From NCBI GenBank assembly GCA_016717285.1, contig JADKFU010000005.1:914501-978500 (forward strand): a stretch of DNA of 64,000 nucleotides, in the 5' to 3' direction. Made by a program: the position numbers and the translations under genes. The notes under the pieces were generated by a model, which was given only the letters and a program-made list of their open reading frames with translations, did no database searches and was not told the origin of the DNA. Shown here one piece after another: positions 18,213-26,584 of this stretch. Every line of letters starts with the position of its first letter. The stretch's first letter is position 1. The DNA comes from Chitinophagaceae bacterium. Lineage in GTDB: Bacteria; Bacteroidota; Bacteroidia; Chitinophagales; UBA10324.

Positions 18213-19481
18213 ATGAATCTACTCATCCGCGCTATTCAAATTATTGATTCATCTTCTCCTTTTCATCTTCAAACCAAAGACATTCTGATTATCGATGGGT
18301 CCATTTCTTCCATCAAGCACCATATTGAAGCACCTCCAAATATTGAAATATTCAACGGGGAAGGAAAGTATATTTCTCCCGGATGGTTTGACCTTTATGC
18401 GCATCTCTGCGATCCCGGTTATGAATACAAAGAAGATTTACTTTCAGGATCAAAAGCTGCGGCAGCAGGCGGATTTACAGGCATAGCCGTTCTTCCGGAT
18501 ACGAAGCCTGTGATTGATTCTAAATCAGGTGTTGAATACATTCTGAATAAGGCGAAAGGAAAGATCGTGGATATTTTCCCGATAGGTGCCGTTACCAAAA
18601 AGTGTGAAGGAAAAGAACTTGCAGAGATATACGATATGGCCGCAGCGGGAGCTATTGCTTTTTCAGATGCACAGCATCCGATAGCGGAAGCGGGTTTGAT
18701 GATGAGGGGTTTATTGTATGTTAAGAAAATCGGTAGTGTAATCATTCATTATCCGCACGATGATTCACTCGCACCACATGGCGTAATGAACGAAGGTGCA
18801 AGCAGTGTTCAATTTGGGATGCATGGTATTCCTGCACTTGCGGAAGACCTGATGGTGGTTCGTGATATTGAATTAGCTGAATATACCGGTTCGCGCGTTC
18901 ATTTCAGTTGTATTTCAACAAAAGAAGCAGTGGACCGAATACGGGAAGCAAAACTTAAAAAAATTCCTGTTACCTGCGGAGTGAATCCTGTTCACCTGAT
19001 GCTTGATGATACTGCCCTGCATGCCTATGACAGCAATCTGAAATTGTTTCCTCCATTGAGAACACAGGACGACATAGCAGCACTGAAGGAAGGCTTACGC
19101 GACGGAACTGTTGATGTGATTTGCTCAGCACATCAGCCGCAAAATCAAGAGCGGAAAAAGCTGGAATTTGAATATGCTGATCCCGGAATCATCAACTTAC
19201 AAACTTGTTTTGCTTTGGCCAATACTTGCTTGCAGGAGGTAATGAAAATTGAAAACATTATTGAAAAATTAGTGTCGAATCCCAGAAAAATTGTAGGGTT
19301 GCCCGTTCCTGTTATTGAGGAATCTTCAGAAGCCAATTTTACTATCTTTGATTCAATGATAGAATGGGAATTGAAACAGGAAGATATCCAGTCAAAGTCT
19401 TTTAACACCCCTTTTATAGGAGCTAAACTCACCGGTAAACCGATAGCGATATATAATAATCATCAATTTCAAAAAAACTAA
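18213..19481 (+). CDS. Dihydroorotase homologue, probably non-catalytic
   Basis: 422 aa with the amidohydrolase fold of type I dihydroorotases: PGWFDLYAHLCDPGYEYKEDLLSGSKAAAAGGFTGIAVLPDTKPVID near residues 56-106, VHFSCISTKEAVDRI and GIINLQTCFALAN. The active site is degraded. The metal-binding HxH(xR) is Y62-A-H64-L-C, and the usual T-D-H-A-P-H reads S305-A306-H307-Q-P-Q, so the first His, the substrate Arg and the catalytic Asp are lost. It may be a structural partner, like the inactive dihydroorotase homologues that stabilise aspartate carbamoyltransferase in some bacteria, or have a new role. No pyr gene adjoins it; it is in the BatA-like/DUF4199/GT2 operon. Confidence 0.8.
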   Translation: MNLLIRAIQIIDSSSPFHLQTKDILIIDGSISSIKHHIEAPPNIEIFNGEGKYISPGWFDLYAHLCDPGYEYKEDLLSGSKAAAAGGFTGIAVLPDTKPVIDSKSGVEYILNKAKGKIVDIFPIGAVTKKCEGKELAEIYDMAAAGAIAFSDAQHPIAEAGLMMRGLLYVKKIGSVIIHYPHDDSLAPHGVMNEGASSVQFGMHGIPALAEDLMVVRDIELAEYTGSRVHFSCISTKEAVDRIREAKLKKIPVTCGVNPVHLMLDDTALHAYDSNLKLFPPLRTQDDIAALKEGLRDGTVDVICSAHQPQNQERKKLEFEYADPGIINLQTCFALANTCLQEVMKIENIIEKLVSNPRKIVGLPVPVIEESSEANFTIFDSMIEWELKQEDIQSKSFNTPFIGAKLTGKPIAIYNNHQFQKN

Positions 19482-19484
19482 TCA

Positions 19485-20012
19485 ATGGAAACACAAAAAT
19501 CTGCTTTCAGTACGGCTTTGAAATACGCGATCATTACTGCATTAGCGATGTTTATATTTTCAATTATAATGTATATAACCGGAATGTATCTTAACAACAG
19601 CATGAACTGGCTTACCTACATTATTATGCTAGCCGGCCTTGTATTCGCTGTAAAAGATCGCAGGGATAAAGATTTAGGTGGATTTATTTCATTTGGAGAA
19701 GGATTTAAAACCGGTTTTCTCTTCTGCATCATTACCGGAGCCATTGGTGTTGTTTTCAGTTTGATCATGATGAATTTTATTGCACCTGATATGATCACCG
19801 AAATTTTGAAAAAAGCAGAAACGGATATGATTAATAAGGGTCTGCCGGACGCGCAGATTCAGATGGCTATGGAATGGACCCGCAAATTCACTTCACCAAT
19901 GTGGATCGCAATCTGGAGTTTGGTAAGCAGTGCCGTCTTCGGGTCTATTTTATCATTAATTGTGGCTGCAATATTTAAAAAGGATAATCAGCAACTGCAG
20001 CAACCGCAATAA
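19485..20012 (+). CDS. DUF4199 membrane protein
   Basis: 175 aa with four predicted transmembrane segments. The first is ALKYAIITALAMFIFSIIMYITGMY, followed by a short helix pair around WLTYIIMLAGLVFAVKDRRDKDLGGFISFGEGFKTGF, then FCIITGAIGVVFSLIMM and AVFGSILSLIVAAIFKK. The phrase RDKDLGGFISFGEGFKTG is characteristic of the DUF4199 family of Bacteroidota. It lies 3 bp after the dihydroorotase-like gene and 8 bp before the glycosyltransferase gene, so all four genes from 16182 form one operon. Function unknown; a role in envelope maintenance is only inferred from its company. Confidence 0.85.
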   Translation: METQKSAFSTALKYAIITALAMFIFSIIMYITGMYLNNSMNWLTYIIMLAGLVFAVKDRRDKDLGGFISFGEGFKTGFLFCIITGAIGVVFSLIMMNFIAPDMITEILKKAETDMINKGLPDAQIQMAMEWTRKFTSPMWIAIWSLVSSAVFGSILSLIVAAIFKKDNQQLQQPQ

Positions 20013-20020
20013 TTGTCTTC

Positions 20021-20965
20021 ATGCAAATTTCAGTTGTTGTACCGCTGTTGAATGAACAGGATTCCCTGCCTGAACTATCCGCATGGATTCAGCGCATCAT
20101 GGATGCGAATCACTTTACCTACGAAATTATTTTTGTGGATGATGGAAGCCGTGATTCGTCATGGAAAATGATACTCGGACTTGCAAAAGAAAATTCAGGT
20201 ATTAAGGGAATAAAATTCAGAAGAAATTATGGCAAATCAGCAGCACTGAGTGAAGGGTTTGCCGTAGCAGAAGGTGATGTGGTTATTACTATGGATGCAG
20301 ATTTACAGGATAGTCCTGATGAGATACCGGAGTTATATAAAATGATTAATGCTGACGGTTTTGATTTGGTTTCGGGCTGGAAGAAGAAAAGACATGATCC
20401 GGTATCCAAGAGGTGGCCTTCGAAATTGTTCAACAGCGTAACCCGTTCGATGAGCGGAATCAACATACATGATTTCAACTGCGGTTTGAAAGCTTACAAA
20501 AAGGATGTTGTTAAAAATGTAGAAGTGTACGGTGAAATGCATCGTTACATTCCCATGCTTGCGAAGTGGGCGGGTTTCATCAACATTACTGAAAAGGAAG
20601 TAGTGCATTATCCGAGAAAGTATGGCGTAACGAAATTCGGATGGGAACGGTTTATCAATGGATTCCTTGATTTACTTTCTATCATTTTTGTTTTTCGTTT
20701 TGGAAAGCGTCCTATGCATCTGTTTGGAACGCTGGGTTTGGTTTCTTTTTTTCTTGGATTCGTTATTTTATTATACCTGTCTATCGGGAAGATTTTCTAC
20801 GACATCACCAAAATGACTGAGCGACCGATTTTTTATCTTGGCCTTGTTACAATGGTAATTGGTGTGCAGTTATTCCTGGCAGGTTTTCTTGCTGAATTAG
20901 TTTCACGGAACGCTGCTGACCGGAATTCTTACAAGATTGATCAGCAGGTCAATCTGAAAAAGTAA
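20021..20965 (+). CDS. Family 2 polyprenyl-phosphate glycosyltransferase
   Basis: 314 aa. The N-terminal GT-A domain opens with MQISVVVPLLNEQDSLPEL, then FVDDGSRDSSW and TMDADLQDSPDEIP (the D-x-D metal site, about residues 88-98). It continues with NCGLKAYKKDVV and HRYIPMLAKWAGF. Two C-terminal transmembrane helices (around residues 225-290) match the DPM1/GtrB-like subtype that charges polyprenyl-phosphate with a sugar at the inner membrane. Last gene of the BatA-like operon. The sugar is not determinable by eye. Confidence 0.88.
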   Translation: MQISVVVPLLNEQDSLPELSAWIQRIMDANHFTYEIIFVDDGSRDSSWKMILGLAKENSGIKGIKFRRNYGKSAALSEGFAVAEGDVVITMDADLQDSPDEIPELYKMINADGFDLVSGWKKKRHDPVSKRWPSKLFNSVTRSMSGINIHDFNCGLKAYKKDVVKNVEVYGEMHRYIPMLAKWAGFINITEKEVVHYPRKYGVTKFGWERFINGFLDLLSIIFVFRFGKRPMHLFGTLGLVSFFLGFVILLYLSIGKIFYDITKMTERPIFYLGLVTMVIGVQLFLAGFLAELVSRNAADRNSYKIDQQVNLKK

Positions 20966-21234
20966 CCATCGGATTTTTAATGAGGAATCGAAAAGTATGT
21001 TGCTTTTCTTTCACCATCTGATTAATGTTTGATTTCTTCGAATATAGCATTGAGTTATTTTGGTAATGAATGCAGTCCCGTAAACAGAAAACAAACCCTG
21101 GCGATCTGTCTCTGTACATTGCTAATGGTCAAGATGGATTGAACAGTTCTTCTTACCGGTTGTCTTGCACTCTAACAAGAAGCTGCATCCGCCTCAATGA
21201 AATTAGAATAGTATGTTTGTGAAAAAATGAAAGT

Positions 21235-22278
21235 ATGGCCATTCATTTAGTGTCAGGAGGATGTGGTTTTGTGGGAAGAAACCTGGTGAAGCGACTTTTA
21301 AAAACAACGAATGATATTTTATTTGTAGTAGACGATTTATCAACCGGTACTCCACCGGAAACCTGGCTGGCCGATTCAACTTTTACCGTATTGGGTGATT
21401 TGCAGATCTATTGTGACGGACGCCTTATTTTTAGAAAGGGAGATTTTAGAAAATTCCTCATAGAGATCAGAGAGAATCCTGATTTTATTAATTCACGTTA
21501 TGGATTCACTTTTCCAAAATTTGTTGATGTATATCATTTCGCCGCGATAGTGGGCGGTCGTTTAAAGATTGATGGTGATCCAATGGTGGTGGCACTTGAT
21601 CTTTCAATTGATGCAGAATTTTTTTATTGGATTTGTACCTACAAACCTGCAAGAATTTTGTACCCGAGTTCCAGCGCAGCGTATCCAGTTAGTATGCAAA
21701 CCGATACAGAAGCTGTTGCACTGAAGGAATCAGACATCCGTTTTGATCAAAATCTCGGACAACCGGATATGACCTATGGCTGGTCGAAACTTACAGGCGA
21801 ATACCTCGCGCAGATTGCGGCAAAATATTACGGAATTTCAGTGGCCTGCGTTCGTCCGTTTTCTGGTTATGGCGAAGATCAGGATCTCACGTATCCTGTT
21901 CCTGCTATTGCAGCACGTGCTGCAAAAAAAGAAGATCCGTTTGAAGTTTGGGGCAGTGGCAAACAAGGAAGGGACTTTGTTCACATAGATGATTGCATTG
22001 ATTGTATATTGATGGCAATGGATAATATTCACGACGGATCGGCAATTAATATTGGTTCGGGGAAACTCACATCTTTTCTCGACATCATAACACTCTTTTG
22101 TGACTTTGCCGGTTATAAGCCAACTATCAAACCCTTGCTCGATAAACCAGTTGGAGTTCATTCCCGTTATGCTGACATGACTTTTGTTGCTGATAAATTT
22201 CAGTGGGAACCAAAAGTGTCAGTTGAGGAAGGTATGAGAAGAGTATATGTGGCGGCAGTAGCCAGACTGAGCAAATGA
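21235..22278 (+). CDS. NAD-dependent epimerase/dehydratase (extended SDR)
   Basis: 347 aa. The nucleotide-binding motif is HLVSGGCGFVGRNLVKRLL (residues 3-21, G-x-x-G-x-x-G). YPSSSAAYPV holds the active-site Ser, and YGWSKLTGEYL has the Y-x-x-x-K pair at about residues 181-185. RPFSGYGEDQD and GSGKQGRDFVHIDDC follow, typical of sugar-nucleotide epimerases and dehydratases. A relatively long insert (residues ~45-85) is unusual, so the exact substrate cannot be named. It is followed by a glycosyltransferase gene after ~70 bp, suggesting a small surface-polysaccharide or glycoconjugate unit. Confidence 0.85.
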   Translation: MAIHLVSGGCGFVGRNLVKRLLKTTNDILFVVDDLSTGTPPETWLADSTFTVLGDLQIYCDGRLIFRKGDFRKFLIEIRENPDFINSRYGFTFPKFVDVYHFAAIVGGRLKIDGDPMVVALDLSIDAEFFYWICTYKPARILYPSSSAAYPVSMQTDTEAVALKESDIRFDQNLGQPDMTYGWSKLTGEYLAQIAAKYYGISVACVRPFSGYGEDQDLTYPVPAIAARAAKKEDPFEVWGSGKQGRDFVHIDDCIDCILMAMDNIHDGSAINIGSGKLTSFLDIITLFCDFAGYKPTIKPLLDKPVGVHSRYADMTFVADKFQWEPKVSVEEGMRRVYVAAVARLSK

Positions 22279-22350
22279 CTTGAGTTGTATAATTATTTTA
22301 TAGAACATGTGTTTCTTTACCTCTTCCTAAAAGCATTTTAATTTAGCGCT

Positions 22351-23619
22351 GTGAAAGTCGTTTGTTTTGGGCCAGGCCCTCAATTTAAAGGAGGAATCTC
22401 TAACTATAATACATCGTTGGCGAAAGCCCTTGAAAAGCATGGTGCGGAAGTTCATATTGTATCCTGGACGCAACAGTATCCTGCAATCATTCCAAGAGAC
22501 TTTATTGACAGAAATAGCAAACTGGACTTTCTGAAGGGAACCCATATCAAGGTCACGTATTTAACAAATTATAATAATCCGCTTACCTGGAACAAGACTG
22601 TGAATTTTATCAACTCGCTTCAGCCTGACATAGTGATTTTTCAATGGGCCATTGCATTGCAAGGGCTCCCAATTGGATGGATGGCAAGAAAGCTGATGCG
22701 TTCAGGGAAGGCTGAAGTTGTGATTGATTGTCATCTGGTAATTCAAAAAGAAGCATCATCAATTGATAAATATTTCAGTGCTTATGGATTAGCCTCTGCA
22801 CATACCTACATCGCACATGCCTATAAAACCGCAAATGAGTTACAGACACTTTATCCTGAAAAGAAATTTCTGGTAAATGAAACAGGAAGCCGGGGACGGA
22901 ATGAAAATCCGACGATCATAAAATTATTTCATCCAATCTATGATTTGTTCAAGCCTGATCTGCATTTCAACAAAGAAAAAGTAAAAGAGGAATTACATTT
23001 AAAGCGCTATGTATTTCTCTTTTTTGGATTCATTAGAAAATACAAGGGATTGCACAATGTAATACATGCGTTTAAAATGGTTGCTGAAGAAAGAAATGAT
23101 GTTTCGTTGCTGATTGCGGGAGAGAGTTTTTGGAATACGCTTGACAATAAGAAATTATCTTCAAGGGTGAAGAACATGTTGTTTAAGTGGGCTAAATCTC
23201 TTGTACTTAAGCAAAGTGAAAACGAACAGGACTATAACCCTTTAACACTAATTGATGAGTTAAATTTAAAGAATCAGGTGACTGTTATCAATCGTTTTAT
23301 TCCCAATGAAGAAGTTCCTAAATATTTCCAGGTAAGTGATTGCATTGTTTTGTACTACCTCACTGCGACTCCTTCCGGAGTTGAATCACTTTCCTACAAC
23401 TTCAATCTTCCGGTATTGGCCACAAGGGTTGGACATTTCCCTGAGACTATAAAAGATGGATATAATGGTTACCTGGCTGAACCACAGGATATCGCATCAA
23501 TGGCCAAACAGATGTTAAGGTTTATTGAATATCCCATTCAAAAACAAAACGTGGAAGCCTCCACACATGATATGAGCTGGGACAATTACGTGAAGGCTAT
23601 TTTGAATAACCGGAGCTAA
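22351..23619 (+). CDS. Glycosyltransferase family 4 type enzyme
   Basis: 422 aa, starting with GTG at 22351 (MKVVCFGPGPQFKGGISNYN). The N-terminal Rossmann domain has the glycine-rich start of GT4 enzymes. The C-terminal domain has FFGFIRKYKGLHNVIHAFKM (about residues 224-243), VIPNEEVPKYFQ-like donor-site sequence, then GVESLSYNFNLPVLATRVGHFPETIKDGYNGYLAEP (about residues 345-380), which includes the usual E-x7-E-like region. It probably transfers a sugar from a nucleotide donor and works with the epimerase upstream. Confidence 0.85.
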   Translation: MKVVCFGPGPQFKGGISNYNTSLAKALEKHGAEVHIVSWTQQYPAIIPRDFIDRNSKLDFLKGTHIKVTYLTNYNNPLTWNKTVNFINSLQPDIVIFQWAIALQGLPIGWMARKLMRSGKAEVVIDCHLVIQKEASSIDKYFSAYGLASAHTYIAHAYKTANELQTLYPEKKFLVNETGSRGRNENPTIIKLFHPIYDLFKPDLHFNKEKVKEELHLKRYVFLFFGFIRKYKGLHNVIHAFKMVAEERNDVSLLIAGESFWNTLDNKKLSSRVKNMLFKWAKSLVLKQSENEQDYNPLTLIDELNLKNQVTVINRFIPNEEVPKYFQVSDCIVLYYLTATPSGVESLSYNFNLPVLATRVGHFPETIKDGYNGYLAEPQDIASMAKQMLRFIEYPIQKQNVEASTHDMSWDNYVKAILNNRS

Positions 23620-23890
23620 CAACTTTTTTTCAACAAATGGATTAAACCGATATCTGGCAGATTGATTTGACTCGAAAAAGGATTCAGGCTATCTTAATGA
23701 TTATCAAATGCAAAGACAGCTTGTAAAGTTTTTTTATGTTTACGGGTGAATTAATTGGCAAATGTTAGAAAAAGCACCCGTATAGTTGCAAAAACACAAA
23801 GGAAATAAAGGTGTTTAGCAATGCGTACTTTGCGCCAATGCGAGAAAAACCATGTAGCGGAAGTGTCGTACACCCTACTTCAATATTCAA
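23620..23890. other. Gene-free stretch before the rpsU promoter
   Basis: No convincing gene is visible. The frame that begins at 23821 only leads into rpsU and is upstream of its promoter. Confidence 0.5.
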
Positions 23891-23921
23891 TTTGCTCGTT
23901 AACTTTCATTGACTATCTTTG
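23891..23921 (+). promoter_or_regulatory. Promoter of rpsU-recombinase-raiA
   Basis: TTTG at 23891-23894 and TATCTTTG at 23914-23921 are separated by 19 bp, an exact match to the Bacteroidota vegetative promoter (TTTG / TAnnTTTG). The rpsU start is 25 bp after the -7 box. Confidence 0.75.
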
Positions 23922-23946
23922 CAGTCCAAAAAAAATAACAACCAGC

Positions 23947-24144
23947 ATGCTCATCATCGATACCCGCGACAGCGAATCCCTCGACAAGGCATTAAAGAAG
24001 TACAAAAAGAAATTTGAAAAGGCCGGTATTTTAAAACAATTGAAATCCCGCCAGTCTTTTACAAAACCTTCTGTCAGAAGGCGCGGAGAAATTCTGAAAG
24101 CTGTTTACCGTGATGAGGTTACCCGTCAGATGGAAGCGCAATAA
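23947..24144 (+). CDS. rpsU: 30S ribosomal protein S21 (bS21)
   Basis: 65 aa from ATG 23947 (MLIIDTRDSESLDKALKKYKK...). The open frame extends to 23821 but crosses the promoter, so the short start is right and matches the family length. The sequence has the basic body FEKAGILKQLKSRQ and KPSVRRRGEILKAVYRDE typical of bS21 from Bacteroidota. bS21 binds near the platform of the small subunit, close to the anti-Shine-Dalgarno end of 16S rRNA. It begins the rpsU-recombinase-raiA run, which is common in the phylum. Confidence 0.95.
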   Translation: MLIIDTRDSESLDKALKKYKKKFEKAGILKQLKSRQSFTKPSVRRRGEILKAVYRDEVTRQMEAQ

Positions 24145-24202
24145 ATATTCTTTTGCGCCCTAACTTATGCCTATATTTGTTTTGTAAGCATTTGTGATCG
24201 GG

Positions 24203-25087
24203 ATGGATTTAAGAAGTTTCCTTCAATATCTTCAATACGAAAAGCGCTATTCTAAGCTCACTATAGTAGCTTATGAAAACGACTTGATGCAATTCTCCCT
24301 TTTCCTGAAAAGGAATTATGAGTTAGAAAATATTCTGTCGGCACAGCATGTTTTTATACGTTCCTGGTTGGTTTCACTTATGGAATCAGGCACAGGTCCG
24401 CGTTCAATCAATCGAAAATTATCAGCTTTAAAAACTTTCTTCAAATTTAACCTGAAGAATGGCGCGATTGATCATAATCCGATGACAAAGGTAATAGCAC
24501 CTAAGATACCTAAACGTCTTCCTGTTTTTATCAACTCCAAGCAAACGGATCTTCTATGGCAGCACTTCGATTTTGGTGAGGATTTTCCCGGCCTTCGCAA
24601 CAGGATTATTTTTGAGCTGTTTTATGCAACCGGAATGCGACGCGCTGAACTGCTTCAACTTACAGATCAATCAGTTGATTTCTTTAATCTTACAATCAAG
24701 GTTCTGGGGAAAGGAAATAAAGAACGAATCATCCCCTTTAATCCCCAGTTAAAGGAACCTGTCAGGGAGTATATTTCTATACGTAACAAGACTTTTAACA
24801 GCGCTGTTTTCCCATCTTTAATTGTTTCAGATTCCGGTCTCCCGATGAACCCAAGAAAAATTTACTCGATTGTTCATGATGTATTGCGACAGGTGACAAC
24901 AGTTGATAAAAAAAGTCCACATGTGCTACGACATACTTTTGCGACACAACTTTTAAATAATGGAGCAGAGATAAATGCGATTAAAGAATTACTGGGACAT
25001 TCCAGTCTTGCAGCGACACAGGTTTACACACATAATACAATTGATAAACTAAAAGACATTTACAGGAAGGCCCATCCGAAGGCCTGA
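24203..25087 (+). CDS. Tyrosine recombinase XerC/XerD-type
   Basis: 294 aa from ATG 24203 (a GTG at 24194 is also possible). The N-terminal SAM-like domain has FLQYLQYEKRYSKLTIVAYENDL. The catalytic domain has FYATGMRRAELLQL (Arg I), VLGKGNKERIIPF (Lys), HVLRHTFATQLLNNGA (His-x-x-Arg), LGHSSLAATQVYTH (His and the Tyr nucleophile). Length and motif spacing match the chromosomal dimer-resolving Xer proteins. It is the conserved neighbour of rpsU and raiA in Bacteroidota rather than a mobile integrase. Which of XerC or XerD it represents is not decided here. Confidence 0.92.
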   Translation: MDLRSFLQYLQYEKRYSKLTIVAYENDLMQFSLFLKRNYELENILSAQHVFIRSWLVSLMESGTGPRSINRKLSALKTFFKFNLKNGAIDHNPMTKVIAPKIPKRLPVFINSKQTDLLWQHFDFGEDFPGLRNRIIFELFYATGMRRAELLQLTDQSVDFFNLTIKVLGKGNKERIIPFNPQLKEPVREYISIRNKTFNSAVFPSLIVSDSGLPMNPRKIYSIVHDVLRQVTTVDKKSPHVLRHTFATQLLNNGAEINAIKELLGHSSLAATQVYTHNTIDKLKDIYRKAHPKA

Positions 25088-25130
25088 TATTGCTTTAGCT
25101 TTTTTCTTCAAATAAAAAAACAAGTGAGCC

Positions 25131-25430
25131 ATGAACGTGAAGATTCATTCCATCCATTTCGATACTGATGAGAAACTGGAGAGTTTTATTCAGAAAAAAC
25201 TTCATAAACTGGATTCAATAGTCACCCATATAATTGATGCACAGGTGACATTAAAATTGGATCATAACAAAGGGACAGTAAAAGATAAGATAGCTGAAAT
25301 CAAGATTCAGATTCCGGGTAAAACCTTATTTGCAGAAGAGCGCAGTAAATTGTTTGAAGAATCTGTTGAACTGGCTGCCGACTCGATAATCCGCCAAGTG
25401 AAAAAGCACAAGGAGAAAATCCGGAATTAA
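25131..25430 (+). CDS. raiA: Ribosome hibernation factor HPF/RaiA (short form)
   Basis: 99 aa, the short form without a C-terminal dimerisation domain. It has MNVKIHSIHFDTDEKLESFIQKKLHKLDSI, LKLDHNKGTVKDKIAEIKIQIPGKTLFAEE and ADSIIRQVKKHKEKIR, the beta-alpha-beta-beta-beta-alpha pattern of the family. These proteins bind the decoding centre of the 30S subunit and inactivate or dimerise ribosomes in stress. It lies 43 bp after the recombinase gene, probably in one transcript with rpsU. Confidence 0.92.
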   Translation: MNVKIHSIHFDTDEKLESFIQKKLHKLDSIVTHIIDAQVTLKLDHNKGTVKDKIAEIKIQIPGKTLFAEERSKLFEESVELAADSIIRQVKKHKEKIRN

Positions 25431-25466
25431 TTTTTAAAACACTTTCTCGTTTCTTATTTATTCCCG

Positions 25467-25474
25467 TATATTTG
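25467..25474 (+). promoter_or_regulatory. Putative -7 box of the tRNA-tuf operon
   Basis: TATATTTG matches TAnnTTTG and lies after raiA, 245 bp before the first tRNA. No good -33 TTTG is visible at the right spacing, so this is only a candidate. Confidence 0.35.
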
Positions 25475-25719
25475 CCCACCTTTTTTGAGGGGTCGGAACA
25501 TAAGTGTGCCTGTTACAATTTGTTCAAATGCTTTACAGGAGCGGTTCTTAACGATGCGGGTTTTTTGTTTTCACAAATTCCGCCTGCTAGGGAACGCTAT
25601 ATTGGCGGGTGGAGTGGTGAACAGATGCAGGATGTTTGATTGAAAATTGAGGATTTGACTTAATTAGTCAGTTAAAATTGGGTGTTCATTTTAACAATAA
25701 TTGACCGGAGAAAATGAAT

Positions 25720-25793
25720 GCCGATGTAGCTCAGCTGGCCAGAGCTACTGATTTGTAATCAGTGGGTCGGGGGTTCGAATCCCTCCATCGGCT
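25720..25793 (+). tRNA. tRNA-Thr (TGT)
   Basis: 74 nt: acceptor GCCGATG/CATCGGC with discriminator T, D stem GCTC/GAGC, anticodon arm ACTGA-TTTGTAA-TCAGT giving anticodon TGT, T loop TTCGAAT. First of four tRNAs before tuf. Confidence 0.96.
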
Positions 25794-25862
25794 CTTTGAA
25801 TAGTGAAAGTTTGATGAAGTTAGCGGAGTCTTGTTGGTTCTGAGAGCTGAAACAAACAACCT

Positions 25863-25945
25863 GGGGAGATTCCAGAGCGGCCAAACGGGGCAGACTGTAA
25901 ATCTGTTGTCTTATGACTTCGGAGGTTCGAATCCTCCTCTCCCCA
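25863..25945 (+). tRNA. tRNA-Tyr (GTA)
   Basis: 83 nt class II tRNA: acceptor GGGGAGA/TCTCCCC with discriminator A, anticodon loop containing CTGTAAA (GTA), long variable arm, T loop TTCGAAT. Confidence 0.96.
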
Positions 25946-26082
25946 CAATAATTGAAAATTGAAAGATTTTCAATTGCAGGAGCAGGCATATGATTTCGTT
26001 CTTTTTTTACTGATTTATTTTTAAAGATTGCAAGAGGAGGAAGAATGATTAATGTATCCGTTTGCACTTTAAAAAATTATAA

Positions 26083-26155
26083 GCGGGAGTAGCTCAGTTG
26101 GTAGAGCATCAGCCTTCCAAGCTGAGGGTCGCGGGTTCGAGTCTCGTCTCCCGCT
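26083..26155 (+). tRNA. tRNA-Gly (TCC)
   Basis: 73 nt: acceptor GCGGGAG/CTCCCGC with discriminator T, D stem GCTC/GAGC, anticodon loop CTTCCAA (TCC), T loop TTCGAGT. Confidence 0.96.
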
Positions 26156-26223
26156 CTGCAAAGTTTACTAAATCCGGTGCTGGCAATACAACCGACCGTA
26201 AATTGAAAAACTGGCAGGCGTTC

Positions 26224-26296
26224 GCCGATGTAGCTCAGTTGGTAGAGCACATCCTTGGTAGGGATGAGGTCACCGGTTCGATTCTGGTCATCGGCT
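26224..26296 (+). tRNA. tRNA-Thr (GGT)
   Basis: 73 nt: acceptor GCCGATG/CATCGGC with discriminator T, anticodon arm CATCC-TTGGTAG-GGATG giving anticodon GGT, T loop TTCGATT. It completes the Thr-Tyr-Gly-Thr set that precedes tuf, the same order as the E. coli tufB operon. Confidence 0.96.
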
Positions 26297-26417
26297 CAGG
26301 TATTTTGGATTAAAGGAAAATAGCTGAATAGAGGTAAAGCTATATTGAGTTAGTTAGATGTTTATTGAGTCAGAGGCTGTTGTGAGATTAAGATTGAATT
26401 TTCCCATTAAATTGGGT

Positions 26418-26490
26418 GGTCATGTAGCTCAGAGGAAGAGCAACCCGTCAAAGCGGGAAGGATATTCTGATCGTTTCAGAATCATTGACA
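26418..26490 (+). other. tRNA-like element upstream of tuf
   Basis: A 73-nt segment folds like a damaged tRNA. It has a D arm TAGCTC-(7 nt)-GAGC, an anticodon-like arm CCCG-TCAAAG-CGGG with only six loop bases, and a T-like arm TTCTG-ATCGTTT-CAGAA. The acceptor (GTCATG with CATTGAC) pairs only with one bulged T. No proper anticodon or TTCRANY T loop is present, so it is unlikely to be a working tRNA. It ends about 95 bp before tuf, in line with the four real tRNAs. Confidence 0.5.
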
Positions 26491-26584
26491 CAAAAAGTGG
26501 ATGTGAATGATTGAATTCATAGCATGCATTTTTCATTCGAACATTGCTTTTTAACATTTTTAAACCTTCATCAAACATTAAGTT

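Noticed and set aside
23821..23946. 42-residue N-terminal extension of S21
   Set aside because: It spans a consensus promoter and is absent from the family; the ATG at 23947 gives the standard length.
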